DNA of 64,000 nt from Anseranas semipalmata. Taxonomy: Eukaryota > Chordata > Aves > Anseriformes > Anseranatidae. The position numbers and the translations under genes were made by a program. The DNA lies in the NCBI GenBank assembly GCA_013399115.1, contig VXAA01001880.1, positions 1-64,000 of the forward strand, read 5' to 3'. This document shows positions 23,861 to 35,515 of the stretch, in pieces (position 1 is the stretch's first letter; each line of letters starts with the position of its first letter). The notes beneath the pieces were generated by a model. It had not been told where the DNA came from. It saw only the letters and a program-made list of their open reading frames with translations, and did no database searches.

Positions 23861-26420
23861 AGGAGAAAGGAAGTAAATATGACTGTTTTGCACACTTGAT
23901 AGTATCAGCCATATCCCTGGTCTGGCTGTAGGAAAGTTTTCTGGCATAATGGCAAGGTACAATTTCTAGGAAAGGACTAGAAGAATGCTAGTGAAGTGAC
24001 TTTGCAGGTGATTGCAGAGCTTTTTAGCACCATGAGTGGCAACATCAGCAAAGCCTGAAGGTGTTTTCATGCAGATCTAACAAATCAGTAAGTGAGGCTG
24101 GCACCTCCACTTAGAAATTATGGACAGTAAGTGAACCATCACTTCAGTGAATATGGCAGTTTAAAAATGCCTGATCGTCCACAGTAATTTTGAAACTCAA
24201 AGAAAGAGTTATTAACACATATTCTTACAACACAGTTATGTCTGTTTTGAGAAGTTTGAATTAAAAATTATCCTTAGTGGTTCCATATGCAGAGCTGACT
24301 AAATTCAAACTCATATATCAATATTCAAGAAGACGGACACACAACAATATCATGAAATGTAGAATTATTTCACATAGAGTTAGCCCTGAATAAAAAGCCC
24401 TTCCAAGTACAATATGAGCAGGCATGCTGCTAGGATGCCAGTTGGCTCCATCATATGGAGATATTGCTGCCTTTAGTGCCTGTTTCTCCACAGACTGACA
24501 CAATAAACCGAGGCTCCAAAAACCTAAGGGCTTCTTAACTGCTCATTGACACAAAATAGTGGTCTCCAAGTACTCTTTCAGATGTCATTATGCTCTATCA
24601 TGTCAGTGAGCCATGGATAATAAGAGTGCCTCATGTAAATCACTGGGGGGTGTTCTGCTAGCTTGTTAGGTTCTCATACAAATATAATAACAGATTTATT
24701 TTTTTTCCCTTTTGAGAAATTAAAATTGCTTCGAAAGGCTTTAGATATAGCCAGAAAAGTGAAATGGACTCCCATGTTTCAGTGATGTGTGCATCCCTGT
24801 CATTCTGTACCCCATCCCTCTCCCTCTGATTCCCTTTCTTTCATTCAGGAGAGGGTATATTTCACCTTATTTTACCCTCCACTGACAACATACTGCAGAT
24901 CAGCTCATGGGGTTTTTGTTCTTCCTACCAATATCCGAGTCCCTCCTTGATGTACCTCTGTCTGAGCCTGACCAGCAGTTCTGGCATTGCAAGGGTCCAA
25001 TGAGGAGGTCTAAGTGCTCTGCATTTGGGAACATTTTGCCAATGCTTTGATGGCTACAAGCCCATGTGCAATAGCTTTCCCGAGAGAGCCTTACCCCTTG
25101 CATGACTTTTCACCAGAGAACATTTCTCATACTCAGCAATGATGTGAATGTTTCATTACACAGCCTTTCACTCTTGCTCTTGGCTTTTGAGATATCCTTC
25201 ATCTGCCATAGTATGTTATTTGTCTCTGTAGTTTTGTGTGGAGGGCATGTTGGTGCAAGCTCTCTAATTGTGTCCAACAATAAAAATTGCTTTTACTCTT
25301 CTTCTAGTAACATTGGGAATTCTGAATGCCATTGTAGAGGTCAGGTAGGAATATTTGGTGCATGCCAGAAAGAACACATCAAGTCCTTCAATGTGAGCAC
25401 CTGTACTTAACTTTTCTATCACATATTTAGACAGGTACCTGCTCCATTTCGTATGCATTCAGTCCAGTTCATTACTAGTGAAAGTTTATGGTCCTTCACT
25501 GGCTTTGGTACATTTGATTTTGGATCAGCTGTCCGTTTGGACAAAACTTCCTCCATCAGTCCCATAGCAAGAAAAAGCTTTACCTGCCCCTGACATATTG
25601 GATTTAATTGGGTAAAATCAGCTGACTCTCAGTTGTTTTTCCAGAACTGCATAAATTTGGATGTTTCAAAAATGCTTTAATGATTCTTTGTTCTGCAAAA
25701 TGCTGAATGCTTTTATGGAAGTTAGAAAAAATACATAGAGTTTGGATATGTATGGACATTTTCATTCCTGAACAATTCAGATTTCTGAAAAACAATGATA
25801 AAAAGAGTTTAAATTTTAAGAAACTGCATGATCAAACAGATTATATTTTTCCTTTTAACTTTGCAATTTAGTTGGAAATAATTGGAGTTTTCCAAGACAA
25901 CTGAAACAAAATTAACTTCTTTTAAAATTTTGTTTCTAAGGAAAAGACCTCTGTTTCACAGAACTATTAATATATATAACCTATATATATATACCCTTAC
26001 TGAAATAGTCATAATAATACAGGTTATGTCACTTTATATGCCAAAAGACTCTTGTGACCTGATGATTCTCATGATCAATACAGTCAACAAAAAGAGTTTA
26101 TAAGGTGTTTTGATATTGCTACTAGGAAAATTAATCTCCTTTATGTTTGTTTCTCTGTGTGTACTTACATTTATCTGGAAAGAGCAATACTTAATATTGA
26201 TATCATTCCACTGTATAAATTGTTGTGATACTGTGGTAACTTGCTTGACTGTCTGGCAATCTTGTTGGTCATATAAAGTGAAATCCATTTCTGGAAGGAA
26301 ATTTTGACTGATTTCTGGTGTCCAGTGTAAGCCAGGTGTTTAAGTTTCTCCAACAGGCGCCTGTGAAAGTGCAATCAGAAGCAATGCATTCAATCCTAAA
26401 CCATCTCTGTAAGTTTGTAA
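23861..26420. other. Non-coding sequence, no gene seen
   Basis: No internal retroviral sequence follows the LTR. A 102-codon plus-strand frame at 25102-25410 and its antisense neighbours have no recognisable motif. A TA-rich tract lies at 25969-25993. Confidence 0.55.
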
Positions 26421-26473
26421 GTTAGTAACTCTGAAGGTTACTAACCTAGTAACTAAGAGATTAACTCTCTTAG
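26421..26473. repeat. Overlapping tandem hairpins
   Basis: GTTAGTAAC (26421-26429) pairs perfectly with GTTACTAAC (26437-26445) over a 7-base loop. The latter's GTTACTA can instead pair with TAGTAAC at 26447-26453 over a 3-base loop. Directly after, CTAAGAGA (26453-26460) pairs with TCTCTTAG (26466-26473). As RNA or single-stranded DNA the first two folds would be mutually exclusive. No gene surrounds it. Confidence 0.9.
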
Positions 26474-28741
26474 CATGTTACAGCCTAGATTAGTAGGTAA
26501 ACCTGTCTATATTTTAGGCAGCTGCAGTTAGATGGGATTCATCCTTTTTTTTTTTTTTTTTTTCAATTTACTAAACCAAGATCACTCAGATGGTTTCTGA
26601 ACTTTTAGATCTGATTTTTTTTCAGTTTTAACTCAGTGCTTTCTAAAACCACAACATGTTCTTTGCACATCACAGGACTTTTTTTCTTTTTTTCTTTTTT
26701 TTTTTCATTTTTCCATTTGCTTCATTAAACTACCTGTGTGTGTATCAGTTACTCCTTCTGAAGGAAATGGAGCAACTGGACCTAGTGAAGTTCAGGAGCT
26801 GGCTCCCTAATACCATAGTCTGATCTCCTTAAATCCAAATATTCAAATATGATGACTACAGTTTTTTTGCCCTTTAACTTAAATCAGGGAAATGGGAGCT
26901 TCAGTTCCCTAGGTAGGTTCTTCAGAAACAATATAAAGGTAAAGAAATGGTCACACATTTGTGTCCATAGCACTTAAAAAGAACCAGAGAATAAACTTTT
27001 TTCTTTCATAAGCTCCAGCTTATGGAGTTAATCAGAGTCCCTTAATTAGGGAAGCACTTTTTTATTTTAACAGTTTTATTCTCTTTCCTCTCATGTCCTG
27101 TGAAATAGAGTGAAAGCTAGTGCATTACCTGACTCTCATCTTTATTAACTTCCTTTGAAGAGGGTCACAGATATACCCACTAAAATACTCATGGTTCCAG
27201 TTAAATACATCAGTCAAATATTGATGGTGCTCCATTCCTTTATCATGGCTTTTTAGACGCAGTCAGCCCATAGAATGTTTTATTTGGTAGTATGATTAGA
27301 TTATAAGGATTAGTGCCTTACTTTTAGCAGTTTGTTTTTTTCTTTAAAAAATAGGTAAAGTAAAACTGATATTTTGAAAATTGCATGGAAGTATTCTTTC
27401 CACATGAATTCATGTGAGTTTGGCAAAATGTGAGTTCAGGAAAAAAAAATCAGAGGTCTTTACCAAATCAATGATCCTACTTGCTCTTATGTTTAGGCAT
27501 CAATTGTAATTAGTTATCCCTTTTTGTGTAGTGTAGTAATATTTTAAAAGCAAAATAGGAAAAAAAAAATAAAACTGAGAGCACCTGGTTTTATTGCCCT
27601 CTCTTTTCCCCCAGATGATGATCTGTTTCATCAGGTCATTGTCTGGTGTAAATCTATGATATTTCTCTGAATGGATTGGAACTATGGAAATGCTAGTTTA
27701 GGATCTGCCTCCATAGTTTCACAATCTGATCTCAGCAAAATCAATGTTGTCTCATAAATGTAAAAATACTCATGATTAGAAAATCCTTTTGTTTAATGTT
27801 AGGCATTTAGTTTATGTGCTAAATGAAAATGTTAATGAGAAAAGTAATCTTCAGCTTGGTTCAGTCCCTGTATTCAATTCTCAGCTTGTCAAAAAAGGTG
27901 AGGGGGCTGTGTTTTAATGAAGGATTAAATTGATTTTTAAGTCCTTAGCTAGTTCAAGACTTCCCTGTTATTCACCAAAACATAGTTAATGCTACACTGG
28001 AGCTGTACCAGCTTCTAAAGCCTGACAGAAATATCCCCAGCTGGCAGCATGCTATTTTTGTTGGAGCCTTATAAGGCAACTGGAACCAACAGTTTGTCAA
28101 AATTGTAATTGCATGATGAAGAGAGGGTGAGAGTTTCAGTGCTGCCTTCTTTGTAGATTAAATGGTCACTAGTAAAACATTGGCCTTTTTTCCCCTTTAA
28201 ATTTAATAATGCCATTGCTTTAGTGGTCATCAATCCTTTTGAGACACTGACTCCAGACTGAACTCCTTGGGGAGTCCCAGCTGTCAGATGTGAATCACAA
28301 CAATTATCATCACTCCATGTTCAAGTGGAGATCTTGCTGAGGATGTGCTAATTCCAGGGGAGGGTGAGTTCGGGATTGCTACATAAGTGGTAAATGCCAC
28401 AGATGCAAAATTTCTTGTGCCCTCAGCCATGCTGTGCACAGTGATCATTAATAATTCCAGCTTGTTTCAGGAAACCATGAATACTTTTTTTTTTTTTTTA
28501 ATACCTAGAATGTGTTTCTTCTAAAGGAAATTACAGAATAAAAAACTTACATGTTCTCCTCCTTTTCTTAATCTAAAACCTTTGAATTCAAGTCTTCTCT
28601 TGAAAGCATAATAAGCAATAACCTCTGAATAGGGAAATTAATTTTCATCTGTCATGAAAGACAGAATCACAGTCCTTTCTACAGAAAAAAGATTTATTGA
28701 AAAAAATAATTTGCATATAGATATACTCAGCTTCAGATCTG
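26474..28741. other. Non-coding sequence with T-rich tracts
   Basis: T runs at about 26546-26564 and a T/C tract at about 26680-26710 may be old antisense retroposon tails, but no retroposon body is visible. The rest is AT-rich sequence without recognisable features. Confidence 0.55.
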
Positions 28742-28831
28742 CAGAATCACAGAACCATGGAGGTTCTGAAGGCACCTCTGAAAGAGTGTTCAGTCCAACC
28801 TCCTGCTCAGAACAGGGTCAACAACAGCAGC
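28742..28831 (-). mobile_element. CR1 LINE 3'-end fragment
   Basis: Read on the plus strand, it begins with two decayed 8-bp tail units ('agaatcacagaaccatgg'), then the complement of the CR1 3' end including 'cagtccaacctcctgctcag'. The 5' side of the element stops at a (TTTG)n microsatellite. It is more diverged than the copies at 35 and 62.7 kb. Confidence 0.7.
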
Positions 28832-28870
28832 TTTTTGTTTTTTTGTTTGTTTGTTTGTTTGTTTGTTTTT
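28832..28870. repeat. (TTTG)n microsatellite
   Basis: About six TTTG units with flanking T runs, abutting the internal end of the CR1 fragment. Confidence 0.9.
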
Positions 28871-29921
28871 CACAGCTTTTTAGCTCTCCTGTACACTCAG
28901 GACCACAGAGAGTCTGAAATGTGCTGACTTACAAGCTGTTCAGATAACCAAAAAACATTACTGTAAGAGTATCCCATTACAGCGAAAGTCTCCTATTATT
29001 GTATTTTTCTGTCTGCACGTATCAGAAACTTAAGGAGTGAATTTTATTTGGTTAGTTAGTTATTTTATGAAGTGAGATCACTCTAAAGAGCGATGTCTTG
29101 CGTATATTGCAAGCATGTTAGCTGTAAATAGTATTTGATATTATCAAGTTTTCTTTTTTGTTAGTATGTGTGATAGCATAATTTTATCAAAGTGTCTATA
29201 AAAATGATTGTTGATGTAGCTACAAAAAGGAAAGGTACGCTATTAAATTTTGTGTAGCTACATAGCTGTTCAGGAAAATAAAACAGACTTTCCTGGAACA
29301 CAAATAACTTATAGAATGAAATATTTAACTGTATGGAAGAATTTTTATACAAGAAAAAAAAAAAAACAACCAACAACTGCAATGTCTGGGAAAGACAATT
29401 ATATTATAAATCTCTTAAATCCACAAAAACATAAATTCTATGAAGCATAATTCTTTCAAATCAGATAATTCATCATCCTGCCCAAAAGTCAAAACCTAAA
29501 ACAGATGAGAACTAGGAACCTTCCCTTTTGCAGGCTGAGGAGCCAGTGTGCAGCCCTGAAAACCCCGTGCAGCCATGGGAGATGGACACAGCCTCCCAGT
29601 TCCTCGCATGAACACTGGTCTCATCAAATAAGTAATTACTGACTTCTGGCAACGGAGCTCCTCACACATTTTCATGCATACCTAATGGATCACTATAGTG
29701 AGGTCTGTGAACATTTACATCTGTCTTGATGGTCGGGAGGAGATTGTCATGAACAGGAAGGTGAAGCATCTCTTATTTGTCTACTAACATAGATGCTTTA
29801 CAGCACAACTCTGCCAGTGTTAATAAGGCTTTGCAAGGGAGGGGATGCACAGCAAGGACACATCCATATGCTAAAATATTTACAAGCTTTTGTTTTACAG
29901 GCAGGCAGAGTAAGAGTGCAG

Positions 29922-29937
29922 TTATTTGCATATTAAT
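29922..29937. promoter_or_regulatory. Octamer/POU-like motif
   Basis: The string 'ttatttgcatattaat' joins a perfect octamer (ATTTGCAT) to a TAAT homeodomain core, the kind of composite that POU factors can bind. A single motif in AT-rich DNA is weak evidence. Confidence 0.15.
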
Positions 29938-30595
29938 CTGCAACCAAACAGGCAGGACAAGTTGCCAAGAGTGTGGTGTGTAAAGATACCTCATCACACT
30001 TTCTATTTAGAAAAGAGGATTTTTTTTTTTTTTTTTTTTGGTTTTGTCTAGGGGAATTCAGCTTGCTTCCAGAACCAAAAACTGCAAATCTGGTAAGAGG
30101 ATGAAGGGAGCAGCTGCCCAGGGTGTAACAGTAAGGGTCAGAAGGAGAAAGAACAATACCTCCCTTCTTGTTCCCTGAGTGAACTGGAGTGAGATCCATA
30201 CCCCCAGCAGAACCCAGTTAAGAAAGTTCAGGAGCTGATGGCATGCTCCTGTGCTGTACCTGGGTTGTTTCAAAATGTTGACCATCAGTTCACTTGTTAG
30301 TGAAGAAATTGGCTCACGTGGACCAGGTACTCTTTGGAAATATAGAAGTCTCTTTTCTAAAGGGAAAACATAGTGTTTACCAATGATTATATTTCTGCAG
30401 TACAATTGTCAATAACTTTTTGCTAAGTGATACTCAAAATTCATATAGAACATGTATTCTCAGAAAACAAAATATTTAGCTGATGTGGATTAGTGCAGTC
30501 ATTTTGAAGTTGATGGATCTAGGTCAATCTAAGCAGCAGAAAAGGGTAACAGGAACAGAATAATAAAATGTTAATATTGATAAAATTTAGCATTT

Positions 30596-30622
30596 TTATT
30601 ATTATTATTATTATTATTATTA
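30596..30622. repeat. (ATT)n microsatellite
   Basis: About nine ATT units in a row. Confidence 0.93.
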
Positions 30623-31157
30623 GACAACCAGATCAAACAGGGACAATAGTTTCTGTTTCTTTAAATTATAAAAAGTCTTAGAATAAGACTCAAGACTCCA
30701 CAGGTCATATTTTTGCTTGTTCTCAATATTTTATATTGCTTTCTAGTTCTAGTTTATGAAGATATTATTTATCAGACTACAGAATGGTGCATGGGCTGGA
30801 ACACTAGGATAAGAAAAGACATGTGAGCTTTTACTTTCCACAGTTATAAATTTCCATTGGTAAATGTAATTGTTATGGATATATAACATAAAAAGTCAGT
30901 CAATAGCATTACGAAAAATTAAATTGGCTGGTAATATATCTCAGAAACATTGGGTATTGTTAGTTGTTGATATTTTTCTGAATCTAGAGACATAAAAAAA
31001 AAGAAAAAAGTGAAAAGGAAGACATTTTCTCTGTAATGTGTTATAAATCTATAAACCACCTATATCTATATAACCATGTATAAATGGTTATTAATTTTCA
31101 TCTCTTGATTTTAAACAATAGTTTTAACTGTGTTTTTTCTTTTCTTTTTTTTTTTCC

Positions 31158-31220
31158 NNNNNNNNNNNNNNNNNNNNNNNNNNNNNNNNNNNNNNNNNNN
31201 NNNNNNNNNNNNNNNNNNNN
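31158..31220. other. Assembly gap (63 N)
   Basis: A short gap directly after a T-rich pyrimidine tract (31138-31157), probably a sequencing failure through the homopolymer. Confidence 0.98.
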
Positions 31221-32017
31221 AGGATATAAACCATACAGCTGATCATTGTTGAAAAAAATGTGGAAAATATTATGAAAATAAATAACTTGATTTTCAAAAG
31301 CTATTTTCCTCCCTAATATTTAACCATATATTTTGTAAAGAAGAACATAATATTTTATTATAAGTGCCATTGTGCTATTAAATTTATAAAATACAGTTGA
31401 AATGTTTAGGAAATCCCAGTCTTCAACAAAGAAACATTTAATGTAGTTTAGATACATTGATTTGTGCTAAGAATGTTTTGTTTCCTCTGACTGCATGTCT
31501 AGAACTTCTCTAAAAGTTGTACAGAATTGATTTTTTGTTTCTTTGTGAAAAATTTGTCACTGTAGCATAATCCAAAACTTCTATGCCATGAAAATCCATA
31601 TTTTCTTAATCCAATCAGTTTAAACCAATATGCTTAACTGATTGTTTTCCATCTTGTTTACAGCAATCATATTGGTCTGGGATTGAATTAGGTACTGATG
31701 GTGTTTTTCAACATTAAAACCATCCCTTTAGAAACAAGTTTGATAATGGTGTTTGTCTTTTGCCAATGGGAATTTTCAAGAGAGTGAGTTTGGTTGCAAG
31801 GATTCCCTCTCTGCCGATACAAATTCATCTCCGATATGAAAAAATGTTACTTTTAAAATAGAGGGAAAATACAATTAAAAAACACAGACATGTTTGAATC
31901 CTACATGAGTTATAAGTTCCATCTAAGGAAGAAATATTTGAGGATTTTATTTATATATATATATATATATGTTAATTAGAGACATTTTATCAAACTAAGA
32001 AAACTCTGCTTGATCTT

Positions 32018-32039
32018 ACTTCTGATAGATATCAGAAGT
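32018..32039. repeat. 22-bp near-perfect palindrome
   Basis: ACTTCTGATA and TATCAGAAGT are exact reverse complements separated by only GA, giving a 10-bp stem. Confidence 0.93.
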
Positions 32040-33230
32040 GAACTCGTAAAGGAATTGTCCTGCTAGGAGACTGAAAATTCATAACTCACTGTCTAAGCAT
32101 TGATGCAGAGGTTGAGGCTGAAATTAAAACTGTTCCTGAAGACAGATTGACATTCAGGGCCAAGTTTATACCATCTCTTACAATTGATGGGAAAATTTAA
32201 GCGGATGGGCTCAGCTGGACAACTTGAAAAATTATTTCATATCCTGAGCTCAAATGATTAATAAATATTTGATCCTTTGCAATAAATCACAGGCTTATCA
32301 GGCAAAAATGTGCAACGATTTCTGTGATCTAAGGCTGCATCAATAAAGAATTTTATATATAAGTTGAAGAAAAAGTGAATACAAAAAGATGTAAATGTTA
32401 GACATATCACCGAATCCTTGAAGTGATAGGATAGAGCCATCTCAATTGCTTTACCCATAGGATATATTTTAAAAATAATAATGATACATATCCTGATTCT
32501 TCATGCAACATGACGCATTCCTTGTCCTACTGTAGGACTTACAAAGATAACAGGGAAAAAAGCTCATGATTATTCAGTGCAAAATGCACATTCCCATAAT
32601 CAGATTTTATGAGCTGCATGGAGTTCAATAATTATTTTTGTATCAGGAATTTCAATTTCATGAGTTACAGGAATTTTTAAGAAGAATATGGAGGTACATG
32701 GAGTCATTTATTTTTAATTTTACTTATGGTGGTTGATTTTGATTCACATGATTTCCTATGACTGCCTCTCCATCTGAATAAATGGGAAAATGATCATTTT
32801 AAAATGTGAGGGGCACAGGATTGAATTCAGTGCAGAGTCCAGTCCTGCTCTGCAAGCCCTGTAAAGATTCCACAGATTTCATTAGGCTGAATATAGTAAA
32901 ACTCCTTTACAAGTACGCTGTATTTGTAGACCTGAAGCCAACATTATTATCATAAAACTACTGCTTTATTCTCTATACAAGTCCTTTATAAGATATATTT
33001 CTACTGTAATGTCTCTGAAAATAAAAAAATCAGCCTTCTAGAACAAAGAAAGCTTTTATCAAAGAGAGGAGGAACACAACTCTGCCTTAAGGAAAGACAG
33101 CAACACTTATGCAGCATGTTGCAACCTTGAGGAAAACACCATTCTGAACAACTTCATGCACAGTAAGCTAGAATTACAGTTTTGCTCTTTTGTCCTTGTT
33201 CTGGTAGACTAATAAACTAAATACCCCCCA

Positions 33231-33530
33231 CCCATGCACCCAGGGCTTTCTGATAGTGGTTGGTCATCTGCTTGTATTGTGTCCTGTTTTGTGCCACCAC
33301 TATTTTTTGTGCGTCATAGGACCTGAAGTAGGCAACTTCATTCTTTGCCTATGCCATGAAGCAGCCCTGAGGTGACAGCTGTGAGGTCAAGGGAGAACTC
33401 CCTATGGCACGTGGGGTGTCTGCAGTCCTGCCCAGTGACCCCAGGGGAAACTTATACAAGCTCTGTAATTCGGAGCAGTAGTCACAGTCTTATGTGGCTC
33501 ACCCCTCTTGCAGCTGAATGACTCCGTTTG
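33231..33530. other. GC-richer patch of unknown origin
   Basis: About 300 bases clearly richer in G and C than the surroundings, with a perfect GGGAG/CTCCC hairpin (33391-33402) and a pyrimidine-rich 'cacccctcttgcag' acceptor-like end at about 33500-33513. It could be an old LTR or other insertion, or an exon-like region. No family, promoter or open frame could be assigned. Confidence 0.3.
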
Positions 33531-34949
33531 CACTTTAGCATTATATCAATCTTTTGCCAAAGAACACTCTCTGATTATAAAGTCATTATAAAAATCATTT
33601 CCTTTTTTTTTTTTTTTTTTTTAGATAACTATTCATATAACTTTTACAGTTTAGTCAAGGGAAAAAATGGACTCAAGAAAAGAAAATTTCATGCAAAGTT
33701 ACAGTTTATGTTGTGCATGCGTGTGCATATGTGTGCATTGTATCTCCAGGTTTGTCCTCTGTCATCATTGATGTTTTGCTGAAAACTGGTTATTCTGTTT
33801 GTTTAGTTTGTTGATTTTTTTTTTTTTTTTAATAAAAAAATGGTTACATCAGCTCTTGGAAACCTAAATTAAGATTAAGAATTGTGTTGATGGGTTGCAG
33901 AAGACAATGACAAATCCCCAAATCTGAGCCCTGTGTTTGGAATTTGAGTTTCTGTTTCAGTAAATCCTTCCAGATTCCTTGCCCCTTACATAACATGGTA
34001 AATCCTGTCATCTGTTTTCTGATAGCATCTACTTGTAAGGCTGGAATGAGCAGTGCAAACATTCCTGAAATATCTTCTGTTTGTCATACCACTGGGCTTG
34101 CAAGAAATCGCAACTGCATACCTGAAAAAGAATACACTGCTTTGAATGTTTAAAATATATCACTGCAGCCACTAGAAGCGGACTGTACCAGCTGAGCTGG
34201 AGAGAAAATAAGGAAAGCTTTTTTAATTTTTATAAATCTCGAAGTTCTATAAATTTTAATCTCTTTTTCTTTAAGTAAACCTGTCCCAACATCCCTATGG
34301 CACTCTGTTTTGAACTGTTACTAAAGTTTTCCGTGCTATGGTGCTAATGATCATCTAGAAAATCTAATTTACGTGTTTAAACTCCATAACTTCTCTGGAG
34401 AATGATGATAGGCAGCAGATGAATATGAGAGCTAGTGGATAAATATCCTGAAAGCGTACAGACGTGTTAGTGTAGCATTTGTGAGCAAGGCAGCTTATGT
34501 TAGTTAGCTTGCTTCAGTACAAAAGAATTGATTTTTTATTTTTCTAGAAATGTTTGCCTTTCTGTTGAAAAATAAAATCAACAAAAGCAAACAAAAAGAC
34601 AAAAAACACAAGCAAACAAACAAGAAAAAAAAAGTGAACAGGAAAAAAAATCCTGAAAATGATTCAATTACAAACAGGTTCTTTTCATCCATATCAATAT
34701 TTCTCATCTTTCAATTTTCAGATTTTCTTCCCAAGTGACAGCCTTGATGAAAGAAGAGATTTCATCAAAGAAAAGTTGCAGATACAAACTTTCAGGCAGT
34801 TTTGCTTTTGACCACAGTGAAGCCTTCCAAATACAAAAGAATTGGTATACATCTGGTTATTACATAAATAAAAAAATAGATATAGTTTGTACAGGCTTGT
34901 TGCATCCATACCATGGAAGGGACGTTAGTGGAGCTGACTGTCAACAATA

Positions 34950-35515
34950 ATAGAATCGTAGAATCATAGAATCATAGAATGACTTGGGTTGGAAGGGACC
35001 TTAAAGGTCATCTAGTTCCATCCACCTGCCAAAGGCAGGGACACCTCCCACCAGACCAGGCTGTCCAAAGCCCCATCCAACCTGGCCTTAAACACCTCCA
35101 GGGATGGGGCATCCACAGCTTCTCTGGGCAACCTGTTCCAGTGCCTCACTACCCTCTGTGTGAAGAATTTCTTCCTAACATCTAATCTAAATCTCCCCTT
35201 TTTTAGTTTAAAACCATTCCCCCTTGTCCTATCACTATCTGCCCATGTAAAATGTTGCTCTCCATCTTTTCTATAAGCCTTCTTTAAGTATTGAAAAGCT
35301 GCAATGAGGTCTCCCCGGAGCCTTCTCTTCTCCAGGCTGAACATCTCCAACTCTCTGTCTTTCTTCATAGGAGAGGTGCTCCAGCCCTCTGATCATCTTC
35401 ATGGCCCTCCTCTGGACCCACTCCAACAGGTCCACATCCTTCTTGTGCTGGGGGCCCCAGACCTGGATGGAGCACTCCAGGTGGGGCCTCATGAGCAGAG
35501 TAGTGGGGGAATCAC
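34950..35515 (-). mobile_element. CR1 LINE, 5'-truncated 3' end with coding part
   Basis: On the plus strand the element starts with four 8-bp units (TAGAATCG/AT type, 34950-34980), followed by the complement of 'ttggaagggacc' and the ORF2 end. About 565 bases remain, covering the C-terminal part of the reverse transcriptase and the short 3' end. The break near 35515 is the 5' truncation point typical of CR1. Confidence 0.95.
35012..35492 (-). pseudogene. CR1 ORF2 C-terminal remnant
   Basis: Reading the minus strand, the first frame (from 35492) carries [19 protein letters not shown], then [20 protein letters not shown]. Around 35345-35365 a small indel moves the sense to the neighbouring frame, which continues with [20 protein letters not shown], then [18 protein letters not shown] and [19 protein letters not shown], and ends at a natural-looking stop near 35012. 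Apart from the one frameshift the segment is well preserved, so this is one of the younger CR1 copies here. Confidence 0.92.

Larger units (their letters stand above)
28871..31157. other. Non-coding sequence, no gene seen
   Basis: Contains an (ATT)n microsatellite at 30596-30622, a T run at about 30020-30040 and a pyrimidine tract leading into the gap at 31158. Around 29510-29990 composition is more balanced, and an octamer-like site is present (29922-29937). A 115-codon minus-strand frame at 30058-30405 starts at TTG and has no recognisable content. Confidence 0.55.
31221..34949. other. Non-coding sequence, no gene seen
   Basis: AT-rich sequence with a (TA)n tract at 31951-31971, a T run at about 33602-33622 and an A-rich CAAA-type stretch at 34568-34634. 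It also holds a perfect hairpin at 32018-32039 and a GC-richer patch at 33231-33530, described separately. Confidence 0.55.

Noticed and set aside
23610..23912. 100-codon minus-strand frame
   Set aside because: It is antisense to the solo LTR, which explains the open stretch.
25102..25410. 102-codon plus-strand frame
   Set aside because: Low-complexity Ser/Leu-rich composition, no motif, no splice context.
28834..28870. Regular TTTG units considered as a CRISPR-like or other array
   Set aside because: A plain microsatellite. No array of repeats separated by unique spacers exists in the window.
30058..30405. 115-codon minus-strand frame
   Set aside because: TTG start, no recognisable content, and it overlaps another unrelated frame on the same strand.
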